Positions 22,644 to 30,268 of a stretch of DNA of 30,268 nucleotides are shown here, piece after piece. A program made the position numbers and the translations under genes. The DNA comes from DATKWV01 sp035529405 (GTDB taxonomy: Bacteria; Planctomycetota; Phycisphaerae; Sedimentisphaerales; Anaerobacaceae), in the NCBI GenBank assembly GCA_035529405.1, contig DATKWV010000035.1:1-30268 (forward strand), read 5' to 3'. Position 1 is the first letter of the stretch. Every line of letters starts with the position of its first letter. The notes beneath the pieces are model-generated. The model saw only the letters and a program-made list of their open reading frames with translations. It was not told the origin of the DNA and searched no databases.

Positions 22644-22672
22644 TGGACAAGAATCAAAGAAAAAGCTAAACT
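22644..22672 (+). promoter_or_regulatory. candidate wecA promoter
   Basis: TGGACA (22644-22649), a 17-nt spacer and TAAACT (22667-22672) lie about 34 nt upstream of the ATG at 22706. The same TGGACA version of the -35 box is used at the ATP-grasp and cheD promoters. Confidence 0.5.
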
Positions 22673-22705
22673 ATTCTGTTTGCGAGTGTGCGACAGGAAA
22701 CATAT

Positions 22706-23863
22706 ATGTTTGCAGATTTCATAGGGCCCAAAAGACCGTTAAGCTGGACATTTCAATTCTGGCCGGTATTAGTTACATCGTTTATATGTGCACTGGCTGC
22801 AACATGGCTGTGTAAAAAAATCGCGTTAAAATTCGGCATCGTCGATAAGCCCGACAATATCGTAAAAACACATAAGGAGCCTGTGGCATATCTGGGTGGC
22901 ATCGGCATACTTTTAGGATTGACGGTCGGCATACTGACGGGTCTGTATTGTATCCACAGCCAGGAATACCTCGGTACGGCAATGCGATGGCTGTTGGGCA
23001 TACTGGCGGGGGCAGCGATAGCGTGCTTTATCGGTGTTTTAGACGACATTTTCGATATCAGTCCCGGCAAAAAGTTTTTGGGCCAGGTTATTGCCGCGTG
23101 TGCTTTGATTTTGGCCGGCATACGGCCGGCACTGCACTATTTTACCGACCCGTTCGGCTGGCAAATGCCGCAGCAACTGGAATTGTATCTCGGTGTCCCT
23201 GTTATTATCTTTTTTGTTCTTGGCGCAACAAACAGCCTGAATCTGCTTGATGGTCTGGACGGTCTTTGCGCGGGAGTGACAGCTATTATTACCACGGCAC
23301 TGCTGCTGTTGGCTGTTCATCGTTCGACGTGGGGCTCCAGCGAAGTCGGTGACCCTGTAAGAATGATAATATGCCTTGGGCTTGTGGGCGGGGTGTGCGG
23401 GTTTTTGCCTTTTAATCGACATCCTGCCAAGATATTTATGGGCGATGCGGGGTCTATGGTGTTGGGATTTACGGTTGCGGCGATTATGATTCTGTTCGCA
23501 GAACAGGTGCCAAGATGGTGGATGGCGTCGATAGTTGTTTTCGGGCTTCCCATACTCGATACGGCCACGGCGCTGGTAAGAAGGATATTAAATAAAAGAC
23601 CTTTGTTTGTTTCCGACCGCGGCCATATATACGACCAGTTAATCGACAGGGGTATTCCTCTGAAGAAAACCGTCACTATATGCTATCTTCTGGCAGGTCT
23701 TTACGCCGTCACAGGCGTTTCAATAAGCCAGATAAGGACGTGGTATGCGGTTTTTGTTTATCTTGGGGTCTGTATAATCTCAGCTTTGGTGGTCTGGAAA
23801 AAGGGCTTTTTCAAGATGGAAGGTCTTCGTGGAGCGCGCCTTGAAAATCAGCAAGGCTTATGA
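22706..23863 (+). CDS. wecA: undecaprenyl-phosphate N-acetylglucosaminyl-1-phosphate transferase family (WecA/TagO)
   Basis: The 385-residue polytopic membrane protein belongs to the MraY/WecA family. Motifs are DNIVKTHKEPVAYLGGIG, GVLDDIFDISPGKKFLGQ with the catalytic Asp pair, NSLNLLDGLDGLCAGV, PAKIFMGDAGSMVLGF and the cytoplasmic SDRGHIYDQLIDRG. These enzymes load a sugar 1-phosphate onto undecaprenyl phosphate to start O-antigen, enterobacterial common antigen or teichoic acid. The short histidine motif fits WecA/TagO-type rather than MraY. The ATG at 22706 has AGGA 9 nt upstream and is preferred to GTG 22688. Its last 16 nt overlap the end of the convergent GNAT gene. A second, PglC-type priming enzyme lies at 28886, so two glycan-priming routes coexist here. 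Confidence 0.9.
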   Translation: MFADFIGPKRPLSWTFQFWPVLVTSFICALAATWLCKKIALKFGIVDKPDNIVKTHKEPVAYLGGIGILLGLTVGILTGLYCIHSQEYLGTAMRWLLGILAGAAIACFIGVLDDIFDISPGKKFLGQVIAACALILAGIRPALHYFTDPFGWQMPQQLELYLGVPVIIFFVLGATNSLNLLDGLDGLCAGVTAIITTALLLLAVHRSTWGSSEVGDPVRMIICLGLVGGVCGFLPFNRHPAKIFMGDAGSMVLGFTVAAIMILFAEQVPRWWMASIVVFGLPILDTATALVRRILNKRPLFVSDRGHIYDQLIDRGIPLKKTVTICYLLAGLYAVTGVSISQIRTWYAVFVYLGVCIISALVVWKKGFFKMEGLRGARLENQQGL

Positions 23864-24468
23864 GAACAACCCGTTCGACCCACATAAACGTTACTTTTGA
23901 TACCGTGGTTGTTTATCTGCGCGGCTAATTCAAAGCCGCATCTCAGATACAATTTGTTTGCCGGTTTGCTGCCAGCGTCGACAAGCACCTTGACTTTGTC
24001 TATGCGTCTTGCGTCGCAGCCGGCAAGACCTGTTTTTACCAACGCTGCAGCTACACCTTTACGGCGTTGTTCTGCAGCAACCGCTACCGAAAGCAGTTCG
24101 GAGCCGGGGAGGTTCAATCGACTTGTTCTGGCAGGGTAAAACAATGTCTCAAGTATCTGCTTGAGGTTTCGGAAAGAAAACACCCTGCCTGCCAACAGAC
24201 AAACGAACGTAAGACCCTTTTTCCACAGCACTGATTTATAAAGGGCATTTATGTTTGTGGCAAAGGCTACAAAGCCAATAAGTGTTTGGCTGCGCACAGC
24301 AACAAAGCCGAAACCGGATTTACTTTTTGCGACAGCCTCGTATAAAGCAGTAATAAAGTCTAAACCCAACGAGCTTATGAATCCGGTCTTTATCACCTCT
24401 AAATGCAAACGAGCAACCTCGGGTGCATGCCCAGGTAACATTTCAACGATTTGAAAGTCGTTTTGCAT
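23848..24468 (-). CDS. GNAT-family acetyltransferase
   Basis: The 206-residue protein has a GNAT fold: an N-terminal HLEVIKTGFISSLG segment typical of a subgroup found in glycan clusters, the strand FGFVAVRSQTLIGFVAF, the acetyl-CoA pyrophosphate loop VAAEQRRKGVAAALV (Q/RxxGxA) and the late YLRCGFELAAQI. It should acetylate an amine with acetyl-CoA; the acceptor is unknown. It is the last gene of the - strand operon, 45 nt after the thiolase gene, and its final 16 nt are antisense to the end of wecA. Given its neighbours, an amino sugar or a decarboxylated amino acid is a reasonable guess, but only that. Confidence 0.72.
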   Translation of the reverse strand: MQNDFQIVEMLPGHAPEVARLHLEVIKTGFISSLGLDFITALYEAVAKSKSGFGFVAVRSQTLIGFVAFATNINALYKSVLWKKGLTFVCLLAGRVFSFRNLKQILETLFYPARTSRLNLPGSELLSVAVAAEQRRKGVAAALVKTGLAGCDARRIDKVKVLVDAGSKPANKLYLRCGFELAAQINNHGIKSNVYVGRTGCSHKPC

Positions 24469-24513
24469 TTTGAGCCCATATTAAAAACAATCACAATCCA
24501 CAGCCACAACATC

Positions 24514-25746
24514 TCACGCTCGTACAATAAAACATACGTTTGTTGTGGCGGTGCCGCCGATATTCAACGCGGCAACGGCCTTCGCACCATCCACCTGGTA
24601 ATTGCCGGCAGCAGCGGTAAGCTGTTTGTAAGCGTCAAGTAACTGCCGGGATCCGGTAGCTCCCACAGGGTGCCCACAACCGATAAGTCCACCTGAGGGA
24701 TTGACAGGCAGTTTACCGCCCATTTCGATTACACCGTCTTCTATCGCCTTCCAACATTGACCCGGTTTTGTCAGACCAAAATGGTCAATGGCCATATATT
24801 CCGAAGTCGTAAAGCAATCGTGAGTTTCAATAGCATCAAGCTGCCAGCAGTCTTTGATGCCGGCACGTTGGTAAGCGTCGAGTATGGCCTTGCGGGTCAT
24901 CGGCAGAACATATTCACTTTGGGCTGAATCAGATATTTTCCTGGCAAACTCAATCGGTGCGGTTGTATGTCCCCATCCGCTTATAAAGGGGATTTTGTCC
25001 AACTTTATCGCCCTGTGCTTGGCATATCTGTCGGCATATCGGCCTGAGGCAAGATACAGGCAAACTGCACCGTCTGTCACCTGTGAACAATCTGTGACCT
25101 TAATTCTGCCGCCAATTACGGTATTATATTTACCCACCGTGTTCGCATGCTCGAAGTCCATAAACCAGTCTCGTGTCTGGGCGTTAGGATTGTTTTTTGC
25201 GTTTCTATAGTTAATCTCGGAAATTCTCGCAAGATATTTGTCGTCGAGGCCGTACCTTTTGTCATACTCATCGCCCAGTTTGCCGAAAAGTTTGGGGAAT
25301 GAAAACTCTATGCCTGCGGCTTCTTTTTCGTACCAGGCAGCCGTGCCGAGAAATTCTCCGCCCTTGACGGCATCGACGGTCTTCATTTGCTCAACACCAA
25401 TCAGGCAGACCAAATCATAAATGCCGGCCTGTATGTATGCTATTGCCGCAAGGGCGGCTACGGCACTTGAGGCACAGGCGGCCTCGAAACGGCAGGTCGG
25501 CAAACCCATAAAACGCTTGTCAAAATCCACGAAAAAGGCGTTAAGATGGGCCTGCATGCAATACAGTTCAGCGGCAAAGTTGCCGATAAACGCAGCGTCG
25601 ATATCTTCCGGCGGTATGTTGGTGCTGCCCGAGCCGCCCTCATAGGCCTCACGCATCATAGCAGCTATGTGCTTGCCTTCTCTCGCCCAGTTTCTGGCGA
25701 AGTCCGTCTGGTATCCGCCCAAAATATATACGTGGTCTTTTTTCAT
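24514..25746 (-). CDS. thiolase family protein, SCP-x-like
   Basis: The 410-residue protein has the thiolase fold, with the nucleophile in FEAACASSAVAALAAIAYI (Cys near residue 90), His in IETHDCFTTSEYMAI, and the C-terminal GGLIGCGHPVGATGSRQL carrying the second His and the active Cys region. The HDCFT motif places it with SCP-x/acetyl-CoA C-acyltransferase-like thiolases rather than the classical FadA group (NEAFA). It could cleave 3-ketoacyl-CoA or condense two acyl-CoAs. It starts 7 nt after the stop of the 3-hydroxyacyl-CoA dehydrogenase gene, so the two probably act in sequence. The start ATG encodes MKKDHVYILGGYQTDFAR, a normal thiolase N-terminus. Confidence 0.85.
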   Translation of the reverse strand: MKKDHVYILGGYQTDFARNWAREGKHIAAMMREAYEGGSGSTNIPPEDIDAAFIGNFAAELYCMQAHLNAFFVDFDKRFMGLPTCRFEAACASSAVAALAAIAYIQAGIYDLVCLIGVEQMKTVDAVKGGEFLGTAAWYEKEAAGIEFSFPKLFGKLGDEYDKRYGLDDKYLARISEINYRNAKNNPNAQTRDWFMDFEHANTVGKYNTVIGGRIKVTDCSQVTDGAVCLYLASGRYADRYAKHRAIKLDKIPFISGWGHTTAPIEFARKISDSAQSEYVLPMTRKAILDAYQRAGIKDCWQLDAIETHDCFTTSEYMAIDHFGLTKPGQCWKAIEDGVIEMGGKLPVNPSGGLIGCGHPVGATGSRQLLDAYKQLTAAAGNYQVDGAKAVAALNIGGTATTNVCFIVRA

Positions 25747-25753
25747 TGTACGT

Positions 25754-27037
25754 TTAACGGGCTATAAAGTACTTTCCGAAATTTGGAATTTGATTGTGAG
25801 GTACATCATTGTCCCGCAGAAACAGCGGAACAATAAAACCTCTTTTTTCCAGCAGTTCAACCACGGCTTTTTTGCCGCCGAGCATACTGACCATTACACT
25901 TGGCGGCGCCCAGTTGAATCCCGAACTCATCACGCTGTCAACAGCATCTATACCGGCCTGGGGGTCAACGACGTCACCTATACGAGCAAAAGAGTATGCA
26001 ATATACGTGCAAAGCAAATCCGTTACAATTTCAGCTTCCGGCCCGGCGGCGCTTTTGATAACGTCAAAGGCATTACGATACATTCCCATATGAATAAAAT
26101 GTCTTGCTTTTTCCACAAAGCTTACATGAGGCTGTATGGCTGGTATATAATCACAAGTTTCCGGGTCAAAGAACACATATTTCCCACTTTCCAGTTTCTT
26201 ATAGAAACCGGCACCGGTTTTTCTGCCCAAAAGGCCTTTATCAAGCATTCTTTCAAGATAATCGGGTACGACAAGCTGGTTATGCATTTCGTCATTGGTA
26301 TTTGCGCTCAGACTTTCGATTATTGCCTTATGAATATCCAGCCCCACCAGGTCCAAAGTGGCCAAAGGCGGCATTAGTCTGCCTGTATAGGGACCGATGA
26401 GGTAATCCATCAGCTCAACACCGTACTGTTGTGCCAGGACGGTTATACGGCTGAAAAGCAAAAAAGCTATTCGATTGCCTGCAAAGCCGGCGACATTGCG
26501 AACAGGGACAATTACCCTTCGAAGTTTCGTTTTGAGGAAATCTGTCATAAATTCCAGGACCTGCGGGTCCGTATCGGCTGTGGCGGCAATTTCACAGGCA
26601 AGCATCCTGCCGGGCGGATTATAAAAATGGGTGGATAGAAAATTCGTCCTGAAATCCGCCGACCAGCCCTTTGCCAATTGTGTTAAAGGCAGGCTGCTGG
26701 TTGTGGTCGATACTATGCTGCCGGGCCTTTTATACTGCTGTATTTTTTCGTAAAGCTGTCGCTTTACTTCGAGTTTTTCGGCAACGGCCTCGAGAATCCA
26801 GTCAGCTTCTTTAAGCGCCTCTGCGAGCAGGTGCTGGTAATCACCGCAAACGATGTTGCGGGCTATGACCTCGGAGCGGGCAGCAGCTACGGCTCTTTCC
26901 AGACCTCTTTTCGAACCGTCGGCAGTCCGGCTCAAAAAGTAAACCTTTATGCCGTTTTGGGCAATCAGGCCGCCGGTCAGACTTCCAACAGTGCCGCTGG
27001 CACCAAGTACGACAACGTTTTTTATAGTGTCAATCAT
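25754..27037 (-). CDS. 3-hydroxyacyl-CoA dehydrogenase, stand-alone
   Basis: The 427-residue protein begins with an NAD-binding Rossmann motif (VVVLGASGTVGSLTGGLIA), then EAVAEKLEVKRQLYEKI, STTTSSLPLTQLA and the catalytic-His block FLSTHFYNPPGRM. The C-terminal 3HCDH domain includes GRLMPPLATLDLVGLD and KGLLGRKTGAGFYKK, followed by a second, shorter copy to the end. This matches the dehydrogenase half of FadB/FadN-type enzymes without an enoyl-CoA hydratase domain. It oxidises 3-hydroxyacyl-CoA to 3-ketoacyl-CoA with NAD, or runs in reverse. Its ATG overlaps the stop of the upstream GNAT gene (ATGA), and the thiolase gene follows after 7 nt. No acyl-CoA dehydrogenase or ligase is nearby. Confidence 0.85.
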   Translation of the reverse strand: MIDTIKNVVVLGASGTVGSLTGGLIAQNGIKVYFLSRTADGSKRGLERAVAAARSEVIARNIVCGDYQHLLAEALKEADWILEAVAEKLEVKRQLYEKIQQYKRPGSIVSTTTSSLPLTQLAKGWSADFRTNFLSTHFYNPPGRMLACEIAATADTDPQVLEFMTDFLKTKLRRVIVPVRNVAGFAGNRIAFLLFSRITVLAQQYGVELMDYLIGPYTGRLMPPLATLDLVGLDIHKAIIESLSANTNDEMHNQLVVPDYLERMLDKGLLGRKTGAGFYKKLESGKYVFFDPETCDYIPAIQPHVSFVEKARHFIHMGMYRNAFDVIKSAAGPEAEIVTDLLCTYIAYSFARIGDVVDPQAGIDAVDSVMSSGFNWAPPSVMVSMLGGKKAVVELLEKRGFIVPLFLRDNDVPHNQIPNFGKYFIAR

Positions 27038-27600
27038 AACTGTTTATTACTTTGCGAAATCTCCTTATAAGCGCTTGTCGGTTTGAACTCGTCACGCAGC
27101 ACCGCAATTCTGAAGACATCCACGCGTTTGCCCTGATGATATTTTTCCTGGCGTAACGTTCCTTCGACTCTAAAGCCCAGCTTTTCAGTGACTTTGAGAA
27201 TGGCGGTATTTTTCATATTTACGGCGGCCCAGATTTTATTTAACCCGAGGCTGTCAAAAGCCCACTGGATAAGCAGTGAATGCGCCCCGGTGCCGATACC
27301 CTTGCCCCAGTATTGTTTCTCGCCTACAATACCGTAACACTCCGCGGTGCCGTGGCGGTGGTTTATGCCGACCAGCCCCATAAAACCAACCGGTTTACCA
27401 TCAGTGGTTTCGATAACAAAGTCGCGCCGGGCATCATCCGTGACCGTCCGCTGGAACCATTGAAGGGTTTTTTCCAGGTCAAGTTGCTCGTCCAGAAATA
27501 ATGTTCCGTTAACTTCGGGGTCGTTAAACCATTTGACGCGCAGTTCCATATCGGCTTTACGCATAGGACGAAGCTTAATGTTGTCACCAACGATATTCAT
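27034..27600 (-). CDS. GNAT-family N-acetyltransferase, RimJ/RimL-like
   Basis: The 188-residue protein is a second GNAT enzyme, of the RimJ/RimL-like group: IKLRPMRKADMELRVKWFNDPEV at the N-terminus, GFMGLVGINHRHGTAECYGIV in the core, the acetyl-CoA loop KQYWGKGIGTGAHSLL, and KIWAAVNMKNTAILKVTEKLGF before the C-terminus. Similar proteins N-acetylate nucleotide-linked amino sugars (PseH type), polyamines (SpeG type) or ribosomal proteins. Being flanked by a PLP decarboxylase gene 24 nt upstream and acyl-CoA genes downstream makes a small-molecule amine the more likely target. Its stop overlaps the dehydrogenase start by 4 nt, showing translational coupling. Confidence 0.8.
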   Translation of the reverse strand: MNIVGDNIKLRPMRKADMELRVKWFNDPEVNGTLFLDEQLDLEKTLQWFQRTVTDDARRDFVIETTDGKPVGFMGLVGINHRHGTAECYGIVGEKQYWGKGIGTGAHSLLIQWAFDSLGLNKIWAAVNMKNTAILKVTEKLGFRVEGTLRQEKYHQGKRVDVFRIAVLRDEFKPTSAYKEISQSNKQL

Positions 27601-27624
27601 TATAAAATCATTTCGGGCAAAAAT

Positions 27625-28875
27625 CTACTTGTTAAAACAATAATTACAGAACATCTGTTCCAGCAACTGTCTTGTGCGAACGGCCTTGTACGTGCCGGCG
27701 TCTTCGACCACTATTGCAGGCGCAGAATTAATAAAAGGCGGCGTAAGAACAAGGGTATAGGCGCCGACATTGTTGATTTTTATGTAATCGCCTTCCTGCA
27801 CTTCGGCGCCGGTTACCTCGGTCAGCAGGTAATCCTTTTCCATACAGGTTGAACCGACCACGTTGTATGTTGCGGTCTGCTGCGTGGGCCGGCTTTTTAT
27901 TATCTCGAAGGGGTGGTTGAACTTATGAAAGGTGGGTTTGGTATTAAAGGCGCTTCCGTCAACAGTGACAAACAGCTTGTTTTGTATTTGCTTTAGGCCG
28001 ATGACTTTGGTTACGAAGCTCAAGGTATTGGCGGTCATCGACACGCCCGGCTCAAGAACCAGGTAAGGGTTTTTTCCCTGCGCCCACTGATAACTTTTGA
28101 GTATATCCGTTACGGCTGCAGCATAATCGTCAAATGAAGGAATCCCGGCGCCGCTCATTTCGGGCGGCATATACCCGTAAATACCTCCGCCTATATTGAT
28201 ATGCTCGATTGTCTCGGGCAGGTATGCAGACGCAATATCACAAAGTGTCCTCGTTATTACCTCGTAACACCAAATGCTCCTGTCGGTTGTGGATGTATGG
28301 CCGTGCAGGCTGGTTATTGTCACGTTTTTATTAGCCGTCAGGCCCGAAAGCAGTTTTGTAATGTTTTCGGCGTCGGGCGCAAAACCGAACCTTCCAACCT
28401 TCAGGCTTTGCTGAATATGGGATTGGCCGGCTGCGTCGGACAAACCGATGTTTATCCTGATTCCGATTTTTACCTGTTTGCCGGGATAAGTTTCGGCATA
28501 CCTGGTTACATGTGTAACCTCATACCAGGAATCAAGATTTACAATGCTGTCATTGCTCAAGGCCAGTTCTATATCCTTATAGTGTTTTACAGGGCCGTTA
28601 AAAATAATCTTCGAGGGGTGCTGGCCGATGCTAAGCGCAAGGTCATACTCCAGTCTTGATACAACCTCCGCGAAACTGCCTTTTTCCCTGATTATATTGC
28701 AAAGATACGGTATGTAATTGGTCTTGTAGGAATAGGCGAGTATGAATTTTTCGTACCTGGATTTAAAGGCGCTGGTTATTTGGTCATAGTTGCGTAGAAA
28801 GGCCTGCCTGTCGAAAAGATAGAAAGGACAGCCGTGAACGCTCTCGATATCCTTGACCTGTTGATAGTTAACCAT
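27625..28875 (-). CDS. fold-type III PLP-dependent decarboxylase (LysA/ornithine decarboxylase family)
   Basis: The 416-residue protein has the alanine-racemase-like barrel plus C-terminal beta domain of diaminopimelate and ornithine decarboxylases. LAYSYKTNYIPYLC carries the PLP lysine, EVVSRLEYDLALSIG the following helix, LHGHTSTTDRS and INIGGGIYG bind the PLP phosphate, YLVLEPGVSMT and VVGSTCMEKDYLL provide the dimer-interface Cys, and VGAYTLVLTPPFI ends the active site. It may decarboxylate diaminopimelate, an amino acid or a related compound; divergence from LysA (TCMEKD where LysA has CxSGD) suggests a special substrate. ATG 28875 lies 10 nt after the sugar transferase stop with GGGGAA upstream; the longer frame to 28983 overlaps that gene. 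Confidence 0.8.
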   Translation of the reverse strand: MVNYQQVKDIESVHGCPFYLFDRQAFLRNYDQITSAFKSRYEKFILAYSYKTNYIPYLCNIIREKGSFAEVVSRLEYDLALSIGQHPSKIIFNGPVKHYKDIELALSNDSIVNLDSWYEVTHVTRYAETYPGKQVKIGIRINIGLSDAAGQSHIQQSLKVGRFGFAPDAENITKLLSGLTANKNVTITSLHGHTSTTDRSIWCYEVITRTLCDIASAYLPETIEHINIGGGIYGYMPPEMSGAGIPSFDDYAAAVTDILKSYQWAQGKNPYLVLEPGVSMTANTLSFVTKVIGLKQIQNKLFVTVDGSAFNTKPTFHKFNHPFEIIKSRPTQQTATYNVVGSTCMEKDYLLTEVTGAEVQEGDYIKINNVGAYTLVLTPPFINSAPAIVVEDAGTYKAVRTRQLLEQMFCNYCFNK

Positions 28876-28885
28876 TGTGCGCTTA

Positions 28886-29548
28886 TTATTCCCCGCTTTG
28901 TGTACCCATGAACTCATCCACGGTTGCGCGGCCGTTCTGGGTGATACCTTTTCTTTTGAAAACGTACACGAAGCTTTTAACAATGATTTTCAAATCCAGC
29001 AGCAGGCTCCAGTGGTCCACATACCACACGTCCAGCTTGAGTTTGTCGTCCCAGGTGATGGCGTTTCGGCCGTTTATCTGTGCCCAGCCGGTTATGCCCG
29101 GTTTTACCTGGTGGCGACGGGCCTGTTCGGGGGTGTACCGGTCAAGATACTTCATCATCAACGGCCGTGGGCCGACCAGGCTCATATCGCCTTTAAGGAT
29201 GTTGAATAGTTCGGGCAGTTCGTCAATACTTGCGCTGCGCAGGAACCTGCCGAAAGCAGGCAATCGTTCGGCATCGGGCAAAGGCCTGCCCTGCGAATCA
29301 TAAGCATCGGTCATTGTGCGAAACTTGTATATTACGAATGGTTTGCTGTTACGGCCCGGCCGTTTCTGACAGAAAAGAATGCCGGCACCCAGCTTTAACC
29401 GGACAGCCAAAGCCGCCGCCAGTAAGACGGGGCTGAGCAAAACAAGGGCCAAAGCCGCAACAACGATATCAAAGATACGCTTAATGATTAATTGTATTGA
29501 ACGCAGTGTCAATTCCGTATCCAGGTATAAATTATCTAACAAGCTCAA
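28886..29548 (-). CDS. polyprenyl-phosphate sugar phosphotransferase, PglC/WcaJ type
   Basis: The 220-residue protein is a small monotopic phosphoglycosyl transferase. It has one N-terminal membrane segment (about 24-50, starting KRIFDIVVAALALVLLSP), GILFCQKRPGRNSKPFVIYKFRTM, the catalytic Asp-Glu in SIDELPELFNILKGDMSLVGPRP, and VKPGITGWAQINGRN. It transfers a sugar 1-phosphate from a UDP-sugar to undecaprenyl phosphate, priming an extracellular or lipid-linked glycan. The length is that of PglC, without the extra N-terminal helices of WcaJ. The start is TTG, 3 nt after the upstream stop; an ATG overlapping that stop (29555) is one base out of frame across a T5 run. The next gene, a decarboxylase, follows after 10 nt. 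Confidence 0.88.
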   Translation of the reverse strand: MSLLDNLYLDTELTLRSIQLIIKRIFDIVVAALALVLLSPVLLAAALAVRLKLGAGILFCQKRPGRNSKPFVIYKFRTMTDAYDSQGRPLPDAERLPAFGRFLRSASIDELPELFNILKGDMSLVGPRPLMMKYLDRYTPEQARRHQVKPGITGWAQINGRNAITWDDKLKLDVWYVDHWSLLLDLKIIVKSFVYVFKRKGITQNGRATVDEFMGTQSGE

Positions 29549-29551
29549 AAA

Positions 29552-30268
29552 TCATTTTTCAGGCATGTGCCAGATTTTTATGACGCCGCCCTGTCGCAGG
29601 TCTGAAGTAGCCAAAAACCGCCCGTCTGGTGAAAATGCTATACCGCTTATAAGCTTATGGCCGGCGGCTTTCGTAAAAATCTTCTCTTTTGTTTTGGCAT
29701 CCCAAACATAAACAGCACCGCCAACCGTAGCTGCTATTAATCGTCCGTCGGCGCTTACCGTGACGGTCTGGATAGGCTGTACCGTTAATGTGCTTCTATT
29801 GTCTTTTACGGGCAGCAGCCGTCCTAAAACCTCTCCCGAGGCGGTATCAATCTCATACACACTGCTGTCGCTGCCTCTGACATAAATTTTTTGCTTGTCA
29901 GGTGCGAAAACCGCGTTAAAGCACAGTACAAAATCCTGCAGTTTTTTTTCCCAAACAACTTTTCTTTTTGCGGTATCGGCTAAAACAACCCATCCGCAGT
30001 TGTCCTTCGTGCCAAAAACAGCAACAAAGCCGCCCCCGGCTGACACAGCCAGGTTTCTTAATTCACAGTCGTCTGCGTTAGCTGTTAATCTTGCAACACT
30101 ATGGAGGTAGTTAAAATCCCCCTGGCCGGTCAGTATTTCGAATGTTCTGGAACTATTTTGACTGGCAGGTGTGACCTCAAGCACAACCGCTGCAGTGCTT
30201 TGGTCGTGGCTTACCTTCAGATAGGCAAGCTTAGCCGTTGAATAAACTGGTATTTCTTTACTTGTTTG
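29552..30268 (-). CDS. WD40-like beta-propeller protein, 5' end outside the window
   Basis: The frame is open to the right edge, so only the C-terminal 238 residues are visible. Repeats of WD40-like blades can be seen: AVSAGGGFVAVFGTKDNCGWVVLAD, VYEIDTASGEVLGRLL, TVSADGRLIAATVGGAVYVWDAKTKE and GIAFSPDGRFLATSDLRQGGVIKIWHM. Such propellers bind proteins or ligands rather than catalyse reactions. The rest of the protein, which could include a signal peptide, kinase or membrane domain, is not visible. It lies 3 nt before the sugar transferase and is probably the upstream gene of the same operon. The GTG at 30184 is only an internal candidate start; codons continue upstream without a stop. Confidence 0.75.
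   Translation of the reverse strand, partial: QTSKEIPVYSTAKLAYLKVSHDQSTAAVVLEVTPASQNSSRTFEILTGQGDFNYLHSVARLTANADDCELRNLAVSAGGGFVAVFGTKDNCGWVVLADTAKRKVVWEKKLQDFVLCFNAVFAPDKQKIYVRGSDSSVYEIDTASGEVLGRLLPVKDNRSTLTVQPIQTVTVSADGRLIAATVGGAVYVWDAKTKEKIFTKAAGHKLISGIAFSPDGRFLATSDLRQGGVIKIWHMPEK

Noticed and set aside
25667..26377. 236-codon + strand frame opposite the thiolase/dehydrogenase junction
   Set aside because: It covers the ends of two well-supported genes in the opposite direction and has no recognisable domain.

Overview
The window appears to be chromosomal DNA from a Gram-negative bacterium. It encodes lipid A, heptose and inner-core lipopolysaccharide (LPS) functions, a Tat-exported protein, WecA and a PglC-type sugar transferase. 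The gene mix suggests a Planctomycetota/Phycisphaerae-like organism: a Tat-signal aldo/keto-reductase-like protein, pyruvate phosphate dikinase, and an LPS core operon with a lineage-odd GmhB fusion. That placement is inference, because no rRNA or other marker settles it. I saw no tRNA, rRNA, CRISPR array, transposase or phage gene.

Left part, + strand (about 90-3620). A candidate promoter precedes a secreted protein of unknown function and a C39-peptidase-like protein. These are followed by an RluB/RsuA pseudouridine synthase and a Tat-exported aldo/keto-reductase-like protein, with a candidate terminator behind them. rpmB (ribosomal protein L28) follows with its own promoter and a clear terminator. 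Next come a secreted alpha/beta hydrolase and a sensory operon: cheD, a large soluble PAS/coiled-coil histidine kinase and a NarL-type response regulator (5420-8853).

Middle, - strand (9255-18499). Nine closely spaced or overlapping genes are read from an excellent sigma70-like promoter: isocitrate dehydrogenase, lpxK, hldE, gmhA, gmhB, a heptosyltransferase, a WaaP-like LPS kinase, a GT4 glycosyltransferase and plsY. Together they make ADP-heptose, phosphorylate lipid A, build and phosphorylate the inner core, and start phospholipid synthesis. hldD is absent from the cluster. The divergent gene is ppdK, also with a near-consensus promoter and a strong ribosome binding site.

Right part. A lone ATP-grasp ligase and wecA are divergently transcribed, each with a candidate promoter. 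From the right edge a - strand operon runs inward (30268-23848): a WD40-like protein cut by the window edge, a PglC-type sugar transferase, a fold-type III PLP decarboxylase, a GNAT acetyltransferase, a 3-hydroxyacyl-CoA dehydrogenase, an SCP-x-like thiolase and a second GNAT. This mixture of glycan-priming and acyl-CoA genes is the least conventional unit here.

The most interesting local signals are: an in-frame palindromic insertion in lpxK; a GmhB that has lost zinc ligands and gained a proline-rich linker and two membrane segments; an 84-nt tandem repeat forming a heptad coiled coil in the kinase; inverted repeats sitting on the idh promoter; and a signal peptide that is only in frame if an A8 run slips.
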